This document shows, piece by piece, positions 1 through 7,542 of a DNA stretch of 11,151 bases (the stretch's first letter is position 1; each line of letters opens with the position of its first letter). The notes under the pieces were generated by a model. That model did not search any database, was not told the origin of the DNA, and saw nothing but the letters and a program-made list of their open reading frames with translations. The position numbers were made by a program, and so were the translations under genes. The stretch is taken from positions 1 to 11,151 of the forward strand of contig NZ_QFPF01000094.1 in assembly GCF_003248605.1 (NCBI RefSeq). Reading direction: 5' to 3'. The stretch is from Microbacterium sp. (GTDB taxonomy: Bacteria; Actinomycetota; Actinomycetes; Actinomycetales; Microbacteriaceae).

Positions 1-62
1 AGCCGCACGCCCTCGGTGGCAGCATCCTGCCCCCTCTCCTGCTCTCCGTGCGCCTCATTCAT
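1..62 (-). CDS. rluB: Probable 23S rRNA pseudouridine synthase (RluB type), N-terminal fragment
   Basis: Only the first 20 codons and part of the next are present; the gene runs off the left edge. The visible protein is MNEAHGEQEREGQDAATEGV followed by R and probably L. A short hydrophilic leader followed by 'EGVRL' is how many actinobacterial RluB-type pseudouridine synthases begin, just before the S4 RNA-binding domain (usually continuing LQKVLA-AGVASRR). Position also supports the call: rluB follows scpB in the conserved actinobacterial parA-scpA-scpB-rluB order. The ATG at 60-62 is preceded at 5-nt spacing by an AGGAGGAGG ribosome binding site, which makes the start convincing. The family isomerises a specific uridine in 23S rRNA helix 89-90. 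The start is well supported by the sequence; the product name is an inference from 21 residues plus synteny, since no catalytic domain is visible. Confidence 0.55.
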   Translation of the reverse strand, partial: MNEAHGEQERGQDAATEGVR

Positions 63-67
63 CGCGT

Positions 68-76
68 CCTCCTCCT
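68..76 (-). promoter_or_regulatory. Strong Shine-Dalgarno site of the rluB-like gene
   Basis: On the minus strand this reads AGGAGGAGG, a full anti-SD match in two overlapping registers, ending 5 nt before the ATG at 62. It is by far the best ribosome binding site in the window and fixes the start of the left-edge gene. Confidence 0.7.
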
Positions 77-105
77 GCTCGCTCGCTGATCGCCGCCCGC
101 ACTAC

Positions 106-167
106 GGGATGGTGTCCCACTTTCTGTCGCACAACGGCGGCTGGAGCGACAGAAATGGGGACATCCC
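106..167. repeat. Hairpin 1 of the paired palindrome
   Basis: The inner stem is 10 perfect base pairs, TTTCTGTCGC (121-130) with GCGACAGAAA (146-155), around a 15-nt loop (131-145). Beyond a 2-bp mismatch the stem continues with GTCCC (114-118) against GGGAC (158-162). After a 3-nt bulge (111-113) it ends with GGGAT (106-110) against ATCCC (163-167). This gives 20 paired positions in all. No T-run follows on either strand. Confidence 0.6.
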
Positions 168-249
168 ACACCCTGCGGCCCGGCGCTGGGGAACGGTGTC
201 CCATTTTCTGTCGCCCAGAGTGCGACAGAGCGACAGAAAGTGGGACACC
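111..249. repeat. 139-bp palindromic (MITE/REP-like) element with perfect 20-bp terminal inverted repeats
   Basis: The first 20 bases (111-130, GGTGTCCCACTTTCTGTCGC) are the exact reverse complement of the last 20 (230-249). Two internal imperfect copies of the same sequence, at 146-167 and 195-214, split the element into two adjacent hairpins. It fills much of the 237-nt gap between the scpB stop (300) and the rluB-like start (62). No flanking target-site duplication is obvious (left flank GGGAT, right flank GGCGC) and there is no ORF inside. Such structures are typical of dispersed REP or MITE-type repeats; that assignment is an inference, since no second copy lies in this window. The hairpins could also attenuate or terminate scpB transcription or stabilise its 3' end, though there is no T-run. 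Confidence 0.6.
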
Positions 250-250
250 G
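194..250. repeat. Hairpin 2 of the paired palindrome
   Basis: Arm 195-214 (GGTGTCCCATTTTCTGTCGC) pairs with 230-249. Nineteen of 20 positions are Watson-Crick and the remaining one (204/240) is a T-G wobble; C194 and G250 extend the stem by one pair. The loop (215-229) is again 15 nt. Part of that loop, GCGACAGA (222-229), is a direct duplicate of the start of the right arm (230-237), so an alternative fold in another register is possible. Confidence 0.65.
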
Positions 251-285
251 GCGCTCACCACGGCATCGGCCGCCGCCACACCATC

Positions 286-315
286 CACCGCGGCACCGCT
301 CACCGCGGCACCGTC
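286..315. repeat. 15-bp tandem duplication across the scpB stop codon
   Basis: CACCGCGGCACCG occurs at 286-298 and again at 301-313, a 15-bp period. The TCA that gives the scpB stop (300-302) sits at the joint between the two units, so the last scpB codons lie in the second unit and the first unit is non-coding. Confidence 0.5.
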
Positions 316-923
316 TCATCGAAGCCGTCCGCGCCGTCATCGAGCAGCGGCGAGATCGGCGGCAGCTCATCCAGCGAATTGATGCCGAGGTTCACCAGCA
401 ACGCGTCGGTCGTGCCGTAGTGGATCGCGCCCGTATCGGCGTCGGTGAACACCTCGGTGATGAGGCCCCGCGCAAGCAGCGTGCGCACCACCGAATCGAC
501 GTTCACGGCACGGATCGACGCCACCTGCCCGCGGGTGACGGGCTGCTTGTAGGCGATCACGGCGAGGGTCTCGAGCGCGGCCTGCGACAGCCGCGACGGC
601 GCCTGCGTGTTGACGAACTCACTCACCAGATCATCGTGCTCATCGCGCACGTACAGCCGCCACCCACCGCCGACCTCGCGCAGTTCGAACCCGCGCCGCG
701 GTCCCCCGGCGCGACCGTCGTAGTCTTCCACGAGACCCTCGATCGCCTGGCGCACGGCCGCGACGGGCGCCGCCACCGCGGTCGCAAGGCTCACGAGGCT
801 CTGCGGCTCCTCGACGATCAGCAGGATCGCCTCGAGACGACGGGCGACGGATGCTGTCGCCGCAGCCGCATCGGCGGATCCGGTGCCGGCGGTCCCGGCA
901 TCCCGTACACGGTCATCGGTCAT
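300..923 (-). CDS. scpB: Segregation and condensation protein ScpB
   Basis: The 207-residue product is the ScpB (kite) subunit of the Smc-ScpAB condensin complex, which binds as a dimer to the middle of the ScpA kleisin and helps organise and segregate the chromosome. Two winged-helix domains are recognisable. The first spans about residues 25-95 (ARRLEAILLIVEEPQSLVSL through GFELREVGGGWRLYVR). The second spans about 105-185 and carries the family signature LSQAALETLAVIAYKQPVTR and a GLI-EV segment. The length is normal for actinobacteria. The ATG at 923 was chosen because it overlaps the end of scpA by 11 nt and follows a GGGGGCAG purine-rich stretch; the open frame extends further upstream to 992, but that stretch looks like shadow sequence of scpA. 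ScpB itself is intact although its partner gene upstream is damaged. Confidence 0.93.
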   Translation of the reverse strand: MTDDRVRDAGTAGTGSADAAAATASVARRLEAILLIVEEPQSLVSLATAVAAPVAAVRQAIEGLVEDYDGRAGGPRRGFELREVGGGWRLYVRDEHDDLVSEFVNTQAPSRLSQAALETLAVIAYKQPVTRGQVASIRAVNVDSVVRTLLARGLITEVFTDADTGAIHYGTTDALLVNLGINSLDELPPISPLLDDGADGFDETVPR

Positions 924-1588
924 AGTCTGCCCCCAGGCTCGCAAGGGTTTCGTCGGACCAGTGCTCGGCGGTCCAGCGCAGGGTGAGCTCACCGAGTGGC
1001 TCGAGCTGCTCGAAGGACAGCGCGGCGTGGCGGTAGAGCTCGAGAACGGAGAGGAAGCGCGCGACGACGACGCCGGGCTGACCGGCGCCGGCGACGAGCT
1101 CGCGGAAGGTCAGCGTCTCGGCGCCGCGCAGCAGCGTCACGACGACGGCGGCCTGCTCGCGGATGCTGACCAGCGGCGCGTGCAGATGGTCGAGCCCGAC
1201 GTGCGGGATCTCGCGCGGCGCGAAGGCGAGCAGTGCGCCGGGCGAAGAGCAGATCCCGCGCCTCGAGCAGCGCGACCGATTCGGCGTCGACGAGCTCGCC
1301 CTGAGGCAGCAGGCCCGCCACCTTCATATCGAGCAGCGTCGCGGCGACCACGAGGAACTCGCTGGCCTGCTCGAGCTCTTCGTCGGGGTCGAGCCCGCGC
1401 AGGTAGGCGATGAACTCATCGGTGACGGTGCTGAGCGAGACCTCGGTGATGTCGAGCTCGTGCTGGGAGATGAGGTTCAGCAGCAGGTCGAACGGACCGT
1501 CGAAACCCTCGAGCGAGACCCGGAATCCGGCGTCGCCGGGGTCTTCGGCATCCGGCGCGTCGTGCGCGGGATCAGGCGACGTCGCCAC
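913..1588 (-). pseudogene. scpA: scpA, kleisin subunit of condensin, with internal deletion and frameshift
   Basis: This region encodes both ends of ScpA, the kleisin that bridges Smc heads and binds ScpB, but in two frames. Codons from a GTG at 1588 down to about 1241 give 116 residues with the N-terminal Smc-binding domain (LEGFDGPFDLLLNLISQHEL, then LDMKVAGLLPQGE and LLEARDLLFA). The C-terminal half reads in the other frame from about 1236 to the stop at 913. It gives about 107 residues including ALLAFAPREIPHVGLDHLHA, SIREQAA and the winged-helix segment ending LASLGADYDR. Intact homologues have some 40-50 residues between these blocks (beginning LLFARLLQYRAFK); they are absent, and the frame change means the missing length is 3k+2 nt. 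Translation in the first frame would continue with arginine-rich nonsense to a stop at 989. The GTG start overlaps the upstream ATPase gene by 17 nt and is the best choice available, though its ribosome binding site is weak. It could be a true pseudogene or an assembly or sequencing error. Confidence 0.82.
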
Positions 1589-2480
1589 GGGCGACCAGCT
1601 CGCGCGCGAGACGGAGGTACGCCTGGGCGGCGGAGTGCTCCGGAGCGAACTCGATGATCGGCACACCCGACACGGACGCGTCGGGGAACTTCACGGTGCG
1701 ACCGATGACGGTCTCGAGCACGTCGTCGCCGAAGGCCTCGACCACCCGCTCGAGCACCTCGCGCGAGTGCAGCGTGCGCGGGTCGTACATCGTCGCCAGC
1801 ACGCCGTCGAGCTCGATCGCCGGGTTGAGGCGGTCGCGCACCTTGTCGATCGTCTCGATCAGCAGCGCGACACCGCGCAGCGCGAAGAACTCGCACTCGA
1901 GCGGGATCAGCACCCCGTGGCTCGCGGTGAGCGCGTTGACGGTGAGCAGGCCGAGCGAGGGCTGGCAGTCGATGAGGATGACGTCGTAGTCGCCGGCGAC
2001 CTTGCGCAGCACGCGCGAGAGGATCGTCTCGCGCGCGACCTCGTTGACCAGGTGCACCTCGGCGGCCGACAGGTCGATGTTGGCCGGCAGCACGTCGAGG
2101 TTCTCGACGTGCGAGTGCACGATGGCATCTGCGGGGTCGCGCTTGGTGTCGAGCAGCAGGTCGTACACGGTGGGCACGTCGTGGGTCTGGATGCCGAGCC
2201 CGGCCGACAGGGCCCCCTGAGGATCGAAGTCCACGGCCAGCACCCGCCGCCCGTAGCTGGCCAGGGCCGCCGCGAGGTTGATCGTCGTCGTGGTCTTGCC
2301 GACCCCGCCCTTCTGGTTGCAGAGGGCGATGATGCGGGCCGGACCGTGCGCGTCGAGCGGCGGCGGGGTGGGAAATCCCCGGTAGGGGCGGCCGGTGGCG
2401 CCGACGGGTGCGTCGTCGCCGGAGGAGGCCCTCTTCGTGCCTCGCGCGCTGCCCGCCACCGATACTCCTGACTTGTCCAT
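1572..2480 (-). CDS. ParA/Soj-family ATPase
   Basis: The 302-residue protein is a deviant-Walker-A ATPase of the ParA/MinD superfamily. After a poorly conserved N-terminal tail of about 45 residues come the Walker A motif NQKGGVGKTTTT (about residues 55-66, signature lysine K57), the A' motif VDFDPQG (D84, D86) and Walker B LIDCQPSLG (D171). Such proteins bind DNA non-specifically as ATP sandwich dimers. This copy lies directly before scpA and scpB, as in other actinobacteria (the Rv1708 position), and no parB is adjacent. It is therefore probably not the origin-linked ParA; a role in chromosome organisation is likely but its exact partner is not known from sequence. The ATG at 2480 follows GAGG by only 2 nt, and a TAGAAT box lies close upstream, so the transcript leader may be very short. 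Confidence 0.92.
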   Translation of the reverse strand: MDKSGVSVAGSARGTKRASSGDDAPVGATGRPYRGFPTPPPLDAHGPARIIALCNQKGGVGKTTTTINLAAALASYGRRVLAVDFDPQGALSAGLGIQTHDVPTVYDLLLDTKRDPADAIVHSHVENLDVLPANIDLSAAEVHLVNEVARETILSRVLRKVAGDYDVILIDCQPSLGLLTVNALTASHGVLIPLECEFFALRGVALLIETIDKVRDRLNPAIELDGVLATMYDPRTLHSREVLERVVEAFGDDVLETVIGRTVKFPDASVSGVPIIEFAPEHSAAQAYLRLARELVARGDVA

Positions 2481-2491
2481 GACCTCGGTCG

Positions 2492-2497
2492 ATTCTA
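2492..2497 (-). promoter_or_regulatory. Candidate -10 box before the ParA-like gene
   Basis: On the minus strand this reads TAGAAT, 11 nt before the ATG at 2480, in an otherwise very GC-rich gap. It would place the transcript start within a few bases of the start codon, giving a leaderless or near-leaderless mRNA, which is common in actinobacteria. No convincing -35 hexamer lies 16-18 nt further upstream, so support is weak. Confidence 0.3.
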
Positions 2498-2520
2498 GTC
2501 ACGTGGGCCCGCCGGGGCCG

Positions 2521-2536
2521 GGGCGGCATGCCGCCC
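2521..2536 (-). terminator. Perfect 16-bp palindrome, possible terminator after xerD
   Basis: GGGCGGCATGCCGCCC is its own reverse complement and can form a 6-bp GC stem with a CATG loop, 49 nt after the xerD stop. It has no T-run, so it is not a canonical intrinsic terminator; GC-rich stems without T-runs are common at actinobacterial transcript ends. It could instead be a protein-binding palindrome for the downstream ParA-like operon. Confidence 0.35.
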
Positions 2537-2585
2537 GCGCGCGTCCCGACCTCGGCGCACCCCACCGAGCCGCCCGGCGCCGACG

Positions 2586-3488
2586 TCAGCGCGCGCGGGG
2601 ATGCGCGCCGGCGTACACGTCGCGCAGCGCGTCGACCGTGACGTGCGTGTAGATCTGGGTCGTCGCCACGGAGGCGTGCCCGAGCAGCTCTTGCACGACG
2701 CGCACGTCCGCACCGCCCTGCAGCAGATGCGTCGCGAAGGAGTGCCGCAGCGTGTGCGGCGACACGTGCGCGGACAGCCCCGCCCGCTCGGCCGCCGCCT
2801 GCAGCACCAGCCAGGCGCTCTGCCGCGACAGCGGCGCCCCGCGCGCACCGAGGAAGAGCCGCGGTGTCGCCCGGCCCCGCGCGGCGAGCGCCGGCCGCAC
2901 ACGGGTGAGGTAGGCATCCACCGCGTCACGCGCGTACGATCCGATCGGCACGATGCGCTCCTTACCGCCCTTGCCGCGCAGCCGCAGCGCCTCGCCGTGC
3001 GCGAGGTCGTCGACATCCAGCCCCACGGCCTCGGAGACCCGCGCGCCCGTCGCGTACAGCAGTTCGAGCAGGGCCCGGTCGCGCACCCCGATCGGGTCTT
3101 CGGCCGGCGGGGCCTGCACGAGCGCCGCGACCTGATCGATCGTCAGGGCCTTCGGCAGGCGCTGCGCGGCCTTGGGCGGGCGCAGCCGCGCCGACGGGTC
3201 GTCGGTCTCGATACCCTCTCGCGCGAGAAAGCGGTGCAGACCCCGGACCGAGGACTGTCTGCGCGCGAGGCTCGACGCGGCAGGTCTCGGCTCGGTCGAT
3301 GCCGCCGCGGCCGCGTACCGAGAGACCACCTCGGGAGTGATCTGCGCGGTGTCGTCGATGCCGTCGGCGGCGAGCCACGCGGAGTACTCGGCCAGGTCGC
3401 GCCGGTAGGCGGCGAGGGTGTGCTCCGACAGCCCCCGCTCGACCGATACGTGGCGCAGGTACGCCGCGATCGCCCGGTCGACGCGCAC
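2586..3488 (-). CDS. xerD: Tyrosine recombinase XerD
   Basis: The 300-residue protein is a Xer-type tyrosine recombinase that resolves chromosome dimers at dif sites, normally together with XerC and FtsK. The N-terminal SAM-like core-binding domain covers about residues 1-90 and the catalytic domain about 110-295. All active-site residues are present: R150 (YATGARVSE), K173 (RGKGGKER), H245 and R248 ([14 protein letters not shown]), H271 ([11 protein letters not shown]) and the nucleophile Y280 (IYTHV). Their positions differ by at most two from E. coli XerD, and the length is normal. The GTG at 3488 was chosen because it lies 7 nt after the Nudix stop and gives the usual XerD N-terminus ([20 protein letters not shown]); the open frame continues upstream only as shadow of the Nudix gene. 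XerC can be hard to separate from XerD by sequence, but position after a Nudix gene matches actinobacterial xerD. Confidence 0.94.
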   Translation of the reverse strand: MRVDRAIAAYLRHVSVERGLSEHTLAAYRRDLAEYSAWLAADGIDDTAQITPEVVSRYAAAAASTEPRPAASSLARRQSSVRGLHRFLAREGIETDDPSARLRPPKAAQRLPKALTIDQVAALVQAPPAEDPIGVRDRALLELLYATGARVSEAVGLDVDDLAHGEALRLRGKGGKERIVPIGSYARDAVDAYLTRVRPALAARGRATPRLFLGARGAPLSRQSAWLVLQAAAERAGLSAHVSPHTLRHSFATHLLQGGADVRVVQELLGHASVATTQIYTHVTVDALRDVYAGAHPRAR

Positions 3489-3495
3489 GCGGCGC

Positions 3496-4137
3496 CTACT
3501 GCCCCGCGGGTCCGCCCGCGCGACGCAGGCGCTCGGCCGCGGTGAGCACGCCGACCGCGAGGATCGCATTGTGCATGCGGCCCGCGAGCACCGCCGACAC
3601 GGCGACATCGAGGTCGACCCACTCGAGGCGGATGTCGGCCTCCTCCGCTTCGCGCGCGTGCACCTCGGGGGCGGCGGCGAGCTCACGGGCGAGGAAGATG
3701 TGCACCGTCTCGTCGCTGCCGCCGGGGGTGGTGCGGATGCTGATCAGCGGCTCCCACGACGCCGCGACCAGGTCGGCCTCCTCGGCCAGCTCGCGGCGGG
3801 CGGTGTCGACGTGCGCCTCGCCCTGCACATCGAGCAGCCCGGCCGGGATCTCCCAGTCGCGCGAGCGGATCGGATGCCGATACTGCTGCAGCAGGAGGAC
3901 GCGGCCCTCGTCGTCGATTGCGACGACCGCGACGGCGCCCGTGTGGTCGACGTAGTCCCGCACCGTGGACTCGCCGTTGTAGACGAACTCGTCGCGCCGG
4001 ACATCCCACACTCGGCCGTCGAACACGACCTCGCTGGCGGTGATCGGCACCTCGAGCGGCTCGTCGCGCAGCTCACGCAGGTCGCGAGCCGATGACGCGG
4101 GGACAGTGTGCTCCGGCACGGCGGTGGGCTCAGGCAT
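3496..4137 (-). CDS. Nudix hydrolase, ADP-ribose pyrophosphatase type
   Basis: The 213-residue protein belongs to the ADP-ribose pyrophosphatase branch of the Nudix family, which hydrolyses ADP-ribose to AMP and ribose 5-phosphate in the cytoplasm. The Nudix box is visible as [10 protein letters not shown] followed by [11 protein letters not shown]. The REL-EE core supplies the metal ligands; the spacing before it has one extra residue, as in the mycobacterial homologue Rv1700. The [20 protein letters not shown] segment after the box resembles the proline/glycine loop typical of ADP-ribose hydrolases. The ATG at 4137 overlaps the pyrG stop (ATGCCTGA), implying coupled translation, and xerD follows 7 nt later; pyrG, this gene and xerD have the same order in mycobacteria. 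Substrate is inferred from family resemblance and is not certain. Confidence 0.9.
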   Translation of the reverse strand: MPEPTAVPEHTVPASSARDLRELRDEPLEVPITASEVVFDGRVWDVRRDEFVYNGESTVRDYVDHTGAVAVVAIDDEGRVLLLQQYRHPIRSRDWEIPAGLLDVQGEAHVDTARRELAEEADLVAASWEPLISIRTTPGGSDETVHIFLARELAAAPEVHAREAEEADIRLEWVDLDVAVSAVLAGRMHNAILAVGVLTAAERLRRAGGPAGQ

Positions 4138-5827
4138 CCGCGCCCTGCTCCACGTCGAAGAGCTCGCTCGAGCGATGGCGCTCGAGCGCCGCCCCGACCA
4201 GGCCGCGGAACAGCGGGTGCGGAGCCGTGGGACGCGAGCGCAGCTCCGGGTGGGCCTGCGTGGCGACGTAGAAGGGATGCACGTCGCGAGGCAGCTCGAC
4301 GTACTCGACCAGGTTGCGATCCGGCGAGAGCCCCGAGAAGATCAGGCCGGTCTCCGCCAGACGGTCGCGGTAGGCGTTGTTGACCTCGTACCGGTGACGG
4401 TGACGCTCCGACGCCTGCGGCGCACCGTACAGCTCGGCCGCCAGCGACCCCTCGCGCAGATCGGCCGTGTAGAGACCGAGCCGCATCGTGCCGCCGAGAT
4501 CGCCGCCGGCGATGATGTCGACCTGCTCGGCCATCGTCGCGATGACCGGAAACTCGGTGTCGGGGTCGAATTCGCTCGAGGACGCGCCCGCGAGCCCCGC
4601 CTTGTTGCGCGCGTACTCGATGACCATGCACTGCAGGCCCAGGCACAGCCCGAGCGTCGGGATCCCTTGCTCGCGGGCGAAGCGCAGGGCGCCGAGCTTG
4701 CCCTCGATGCCCCGGATGCCGAAGCCGCCCGGCACGCAGATGCCGTCGACGTCGGCGAGCGCCTTCGCGGCCCCCTCGGGCGTCTCGCAGAGGTCGGAGG
4801 GGATCCAGCGCAGCGACACGTGGGTCTCGTGCGCGAACCCGCCCGCCTTGATCGCCTCGGTGACCGAGAGATAGGCGTCGGGCAGGTCGATGTACTTGCC
4901 GACGAGGCCGATCGTGACCTCGTGCTTGGGGTTGTGCACGGCGCTCAGCACCCGCTGCCAACGCGACCAGTCCACGTCGCCCGCGTGGCCGAGTCCGAGG
5001 GCGTGGACGAGGTAGGCGTCCAGTCCCTGCTCGTGCAGCATCGTCGGGATGTCGTAGATGCTCGGCACGTCGACCGCGTTGACGACCGCATCCTCGTCGA
5101 CGTCGCACATGAGCGCGATCTTGCGCTTGTTGGACTCGGTGACGGGGCGGTCGCTGCGCAGCACGAGCGCGTCGGGCTGGATGCCGATCGAGCGCAGCGT
5201 CGCGACGGAATGCTGCGTCGGCTTGGTCTTCTGCTCGCCGGACGCGCCCATGAACGGCACGAGCGAGACGTGCACGAAGAAGACGTTGCCGCGGCCCAGC
5301 TCGTGGCGGATCTGGCGCGCGGATTCGATGAAGGGCTGGGATTCGATGTCGCCGACCGTGCCGCCGATCTCGGTGATGATGACGTCCGGCTGGGGATCCT
5401 CGTCGGCCTGCAGGCGCATGCGGCGCTTGATCTCATCCGTGATGTGCGGGATCACCTGCACCGTGTCGCCCAGATACTCCCCGCGCCGCTCGCGCGCGAT
5501 CACCTGCGAGTAGATCTGCCCCGTCGTCACGTTCGCCGACTGGCCGAGGTCGATGTCGAGGAACCGCTCGTAGTGCCCGATGTCGAGGTCGGTCTCGGCG
5601 CCGTCGTCGGTCACGAAGACCTCGCCGTGCTGGAACGGGTTCATCGTGCCCGGATCGACGTTCAGATACGGGTCGAGCTTCTGCATGACCACGCGCAGAC
5701 CGCGGGCGGTGAGAAGGTTTCCGAGGCTGGCGGCGGTCAGACCTTTGCCCAGAGAGGAGACGACACCACCCGTCACGAAGATGTGCTTGGTGATGCCGTT
5801 CGATGTTCCCGATGCTGTGTCCGCCAC
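4130..5827 (-). CDS. pyrG: CTP synthase
   Basis: The 565-residue enzyme makes CTP from UTP, ATP and glutamine, the last step of de novo cytidine nucleotide synthesis. The N-terminal synthetase domain opens with [17 protein letters not shown] (residues 14-30, P-loop) and continues with [20 protein letters not shown] and [20 protein letters not shown]. The C-terminal class I glutamine amidotransferase domain starts near residue 300 and has the nucleophile C395 in GLCLGLQ, with H526 and E528 in QAHPE completing the triad. Length and all key residues are normal. The start is a GTG at 5827, 14 nt after the recN stop, with AGGA 9 nt upstream; no ATG gives a complete N-terminus. It probably shares a transcript with recN upstream and the Nudix gene downstream. 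Confidence 0.97.
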   Translation of the reverse strand: MADTASGTSNGITKHIFVTGGVVSSLGKGLTAASLGNLLTARGLRVVMQKLDPYLNVDPGTMNPFQHGEVFVTDDGAETDLDIGHYERFLDIDLGQSANVTTGQIYSQVIARERRGEYLGDTVQVIPHITDEIKRRMRLQADEDPQPDVIITEIGGTVGDIESQPFIESARQIRHELGRGNVFFVHVSLVPFMGASGEQKTKPTQHSVATLRSIGIQPDALVLRSDRPVTESNKRKIALMCDVDEDAVVNAVDVPSIYDIPTMLHEQGLDAYLVHALGLGHAGDVDWSRWQRVLSAVHNPKHEVTIGLVGKYIDLPDAYLSVTEAIKAGGFAHETHVSLRWIPSDLCETPEGAAKALADVDGICVPGGFGIRGIEGKLGALRFAREQGIPTLGLCLGLQCMVIEYARNKAGLAGASSSEFDPDTEFPVIATMAEQVDIIAGGDLGGTMRLGLYTADLREGSLAAELYGAPQASERHRHRYEVNNAYRDRLAETGLIFSGLSPDRNLVEYVELPRDVHPFYVATQAHPELRSRPTAPHPLFRGLVGAALERHRSSELFDVEQGADA

Positions 5828-5841
5828 GGGCTTCGATCCTA

Positions 5842-7542
5842 TCAGGCGCCCGCGGGCGCCAGCTCGAGCAGCTCCCGCGCATGCTCGAGCGCCGCGGCCG
5901 AGTCGGGCAGTCCCGACAGCAGACGCGCCATCTCGGCCTCGCGATCCGCGCCGTCGAGGCGGCGCACGCTGGATGCCGTCACCGAGCCGTCGTTCTCCTT
6001 CACGACGGACAGGTGATTGGTGGCGAACGCGGCCACCTGCGCGAGGTGCGTGACGACGATGACCTGGGATGCTGCGGACAGGCGCGCGAGCCGACGCCCG
6101 ACCTCGATCGCCGCCGCTCCCCCGATCCCCGCATCGATCTCGTCGAACACGAACGTGGGAACGGGGTCCACCGACGCGATGACGACCTCGATCGCCAGCA
6201 TGACGCGACTGAGCTCCCCGCCCGATGCGCTCTTGGCGACGGGGCGGGGCTCGGACCCGGGATGCGGGGCGAGCAGAAGCGAGACCTCGTCGCGGCCGTC
6301 CTGCCCGGGCGTCCCCGGCGCGATCGTGACCTGCATCCGGGCGTCGGGCATGGCGAGCGCGCGCAGCTCTTCGGTCACCGCGTCGCCGAGGGCGGCGGCG
6401 GCCGCGGCACGGCGCCGGGTCAGCAGGTCGGCGGCGTCGTCGAGGGCAGCAGCGGCAGCATCCCGCTGCTCGCGCAGGACGGCGACACGCTCGTCGTCGC
6501 CATCGAGCTCGAGCAGGCGTTCGCCACCGGTGCGCGCGAGCTCGATCACCTCGTCGAGCGACGCCCCGTGATGGCGGATGAGCGTCGACAGCGCGGCGCG
6601 GCGGTCTTCGATCGCGGCGAGCTCGGCCGGGCCGGTCTCATCGAGATCGGCGAGGTAGCCGGAGAGGTCGCCGGCCACTTCGGCGATCCGGAATCCGATC
6701 TCCGCGACCTGCTCCGCCAGCCCCGCGAGCGTCTCGTCGTGGTCCCCGGCCCGCTCGAGCGCGCGCCGGGCCTCACCGGCCAGTGCGGAGACGTCGATCG
6801 CATCGGCCTCGGACGACAGCGCCTCCCGCGCCGTCAGTGCCGCGGCGCGCAGCTCCTCGACGTGCGCGAGTCGCTCCGCACGCTGCGACAGCTCGGCGTC
6901 TTCGCCGTGTTGCGGCGCGACGGCCTCGATCTCCTCGAGCGCCTCGCGCAGGGCCTGCGCCTCGGCGAGGCGCGCGTCGCGGTCGGCTTCGAGAGCACTC
7001 ACCTCGGCATCCAGTCCGCGCCAGCGGTGCCACACCTCGCGGTAGGAGGCGAGGGCCGCACGCACCTCGTCTCCGCCGAAACGATCGAGGGCCTCGCGTT
7101 GAGCCGCCTGTGAGCGCAGCCGCAGCTGGTCCGTCTGGCCGTGCACGACCACGAGGTCGTCGGCGAGATCGGCGAGCACCCCGGCGGGGGCGGCGCGCCC
7201 GCCCACGCTCGCCCGGCTGCGGCCCTCGGCCGTGACGGTGCGCCCGATGTAGAGCTCTGCCCGGTCGGCGCCCGCGGGTTCGAGGTCTCCCCCCGCCTCG
7301 CGCACCCGATCGGCGACGTTGCCCTCGGCGGCCACCAGCCACACCCCGGTCACCTCGGCCTGAGCGGCGCCCGAGCGGACGACCCCGGAATCGGCGCGCT
7401 GACCGAGCAGCAGGCCGAGGCCGCTGACGACCATCGTCTTGCCGGCGCCGGTCTCGCCCGTGATCGCCGTGAAGCCCGGTCCGAGCGGCAGGGTCGCCTC
7501 GGCGATCACCCCGAACCCCCGCAGCCGCATCTCCTCGATCAC
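5842..7542 (-). CDS. recN: DNA repair protein RecN
   Basis: The 566-residue SMC-like ATPase acts early in double-strand break repair by recombination. The Walker A motif GETGAGKT is at residues 29-36. Long alanine-, arginine- and glutamate-rich helices typical of the central coiled coil run from about 150 to 350. The ABC signature SGGE is at 440-443 ([16 protein letters not shown]), and Walker B is [12 protein letters not shown] with D467 and E468, followed by [10 protein letters not shown]. Domain order and length are normal. The GTG at 7542 was chosen because it overlaps the nadK stop as GTGA and follows GGGGGGAG at 4-nt spacing; an upstream ATG at 7587 would add 15 residues that are shadow of nadK. 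The coupling to nadK and tlyA is the usual actinobacterial arrangement. Confidence 0.95.
   Translation of the reverse strand: MIEEMRLRGFGVIAEATLPLGPGFTAITGETGAGKTMVVSGLGLLLGQRADSGVVRSGAAQAEVTGVWLVAAEGNVADRVREAGGDLEPAGADRAELYIGRTVTAEGRSRASVGGRAAPAGVLADLADDLVVVHGQTDQLRLRSQAAQREALDRFGGDEVRAALASYREVWHRWRGLDAEVSALEADRDARLAEAQALREALEEIEAVAPQHGEDAELSQRAERLAHVEELRAAALTAREALSSEADAIDVSALAGEARRALERAGDHDETLAGLAEQVAEIGFRIAEVAGDLSGYLADLDETGPAELAAIEDRRAALSTLIRHHGASLDEVIELARTGGERLLELDGDDERVAVLREQRDAAAAALDDAADLLTRRRAAAAAALGDAVTEELRALAMPDARMQVTIAPGTPGQDGRDEVSLLLAPHPGSEPRPVAKSASGGELSRVMLAIEVVIASVDPVPTFVFDEIDAGIGGAAAIEVGRRLARLSAASQVIVVTHLAQVAAFATNHLSVVKENDGSVTASSVRRLDGADREAEMARLLSGLPDSAAALEHARELLELAPAGA

Noticed and set aside
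111..249. Repeated arms as a CRISPR array
   Set aside because: The units alternate in orientation, the spacers are 15-28 nt and differ in role, there are only four arms, and no cas gene is in the window.
1236..1250. Programmed ribosomal frameshift in scpA
   Set aside because: A single-base shift would join the two frames but would not restore the missing 40-50 residues, and no slippery heptamer or stop-linked shift site is visible.
2499..2506. CACGTG core upstream of the ParA-like gene as a possible parS site
   Set aside because: The full parS consensus TGTTTCACGTGAAACA is not present; only the 7-base TCACGTG core matches and no parB lies nearby.
4040..6016. Long open frame on the plus strand (658 codons) opposite pyrG
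   Set aside because: It lies wholly antisense to an intact, well conserved pyrG and the end of recN; its protein is arginine/aspartate/valine-rich as expected for a shadow frame in GC-rich DNA, with no recognisable motif.
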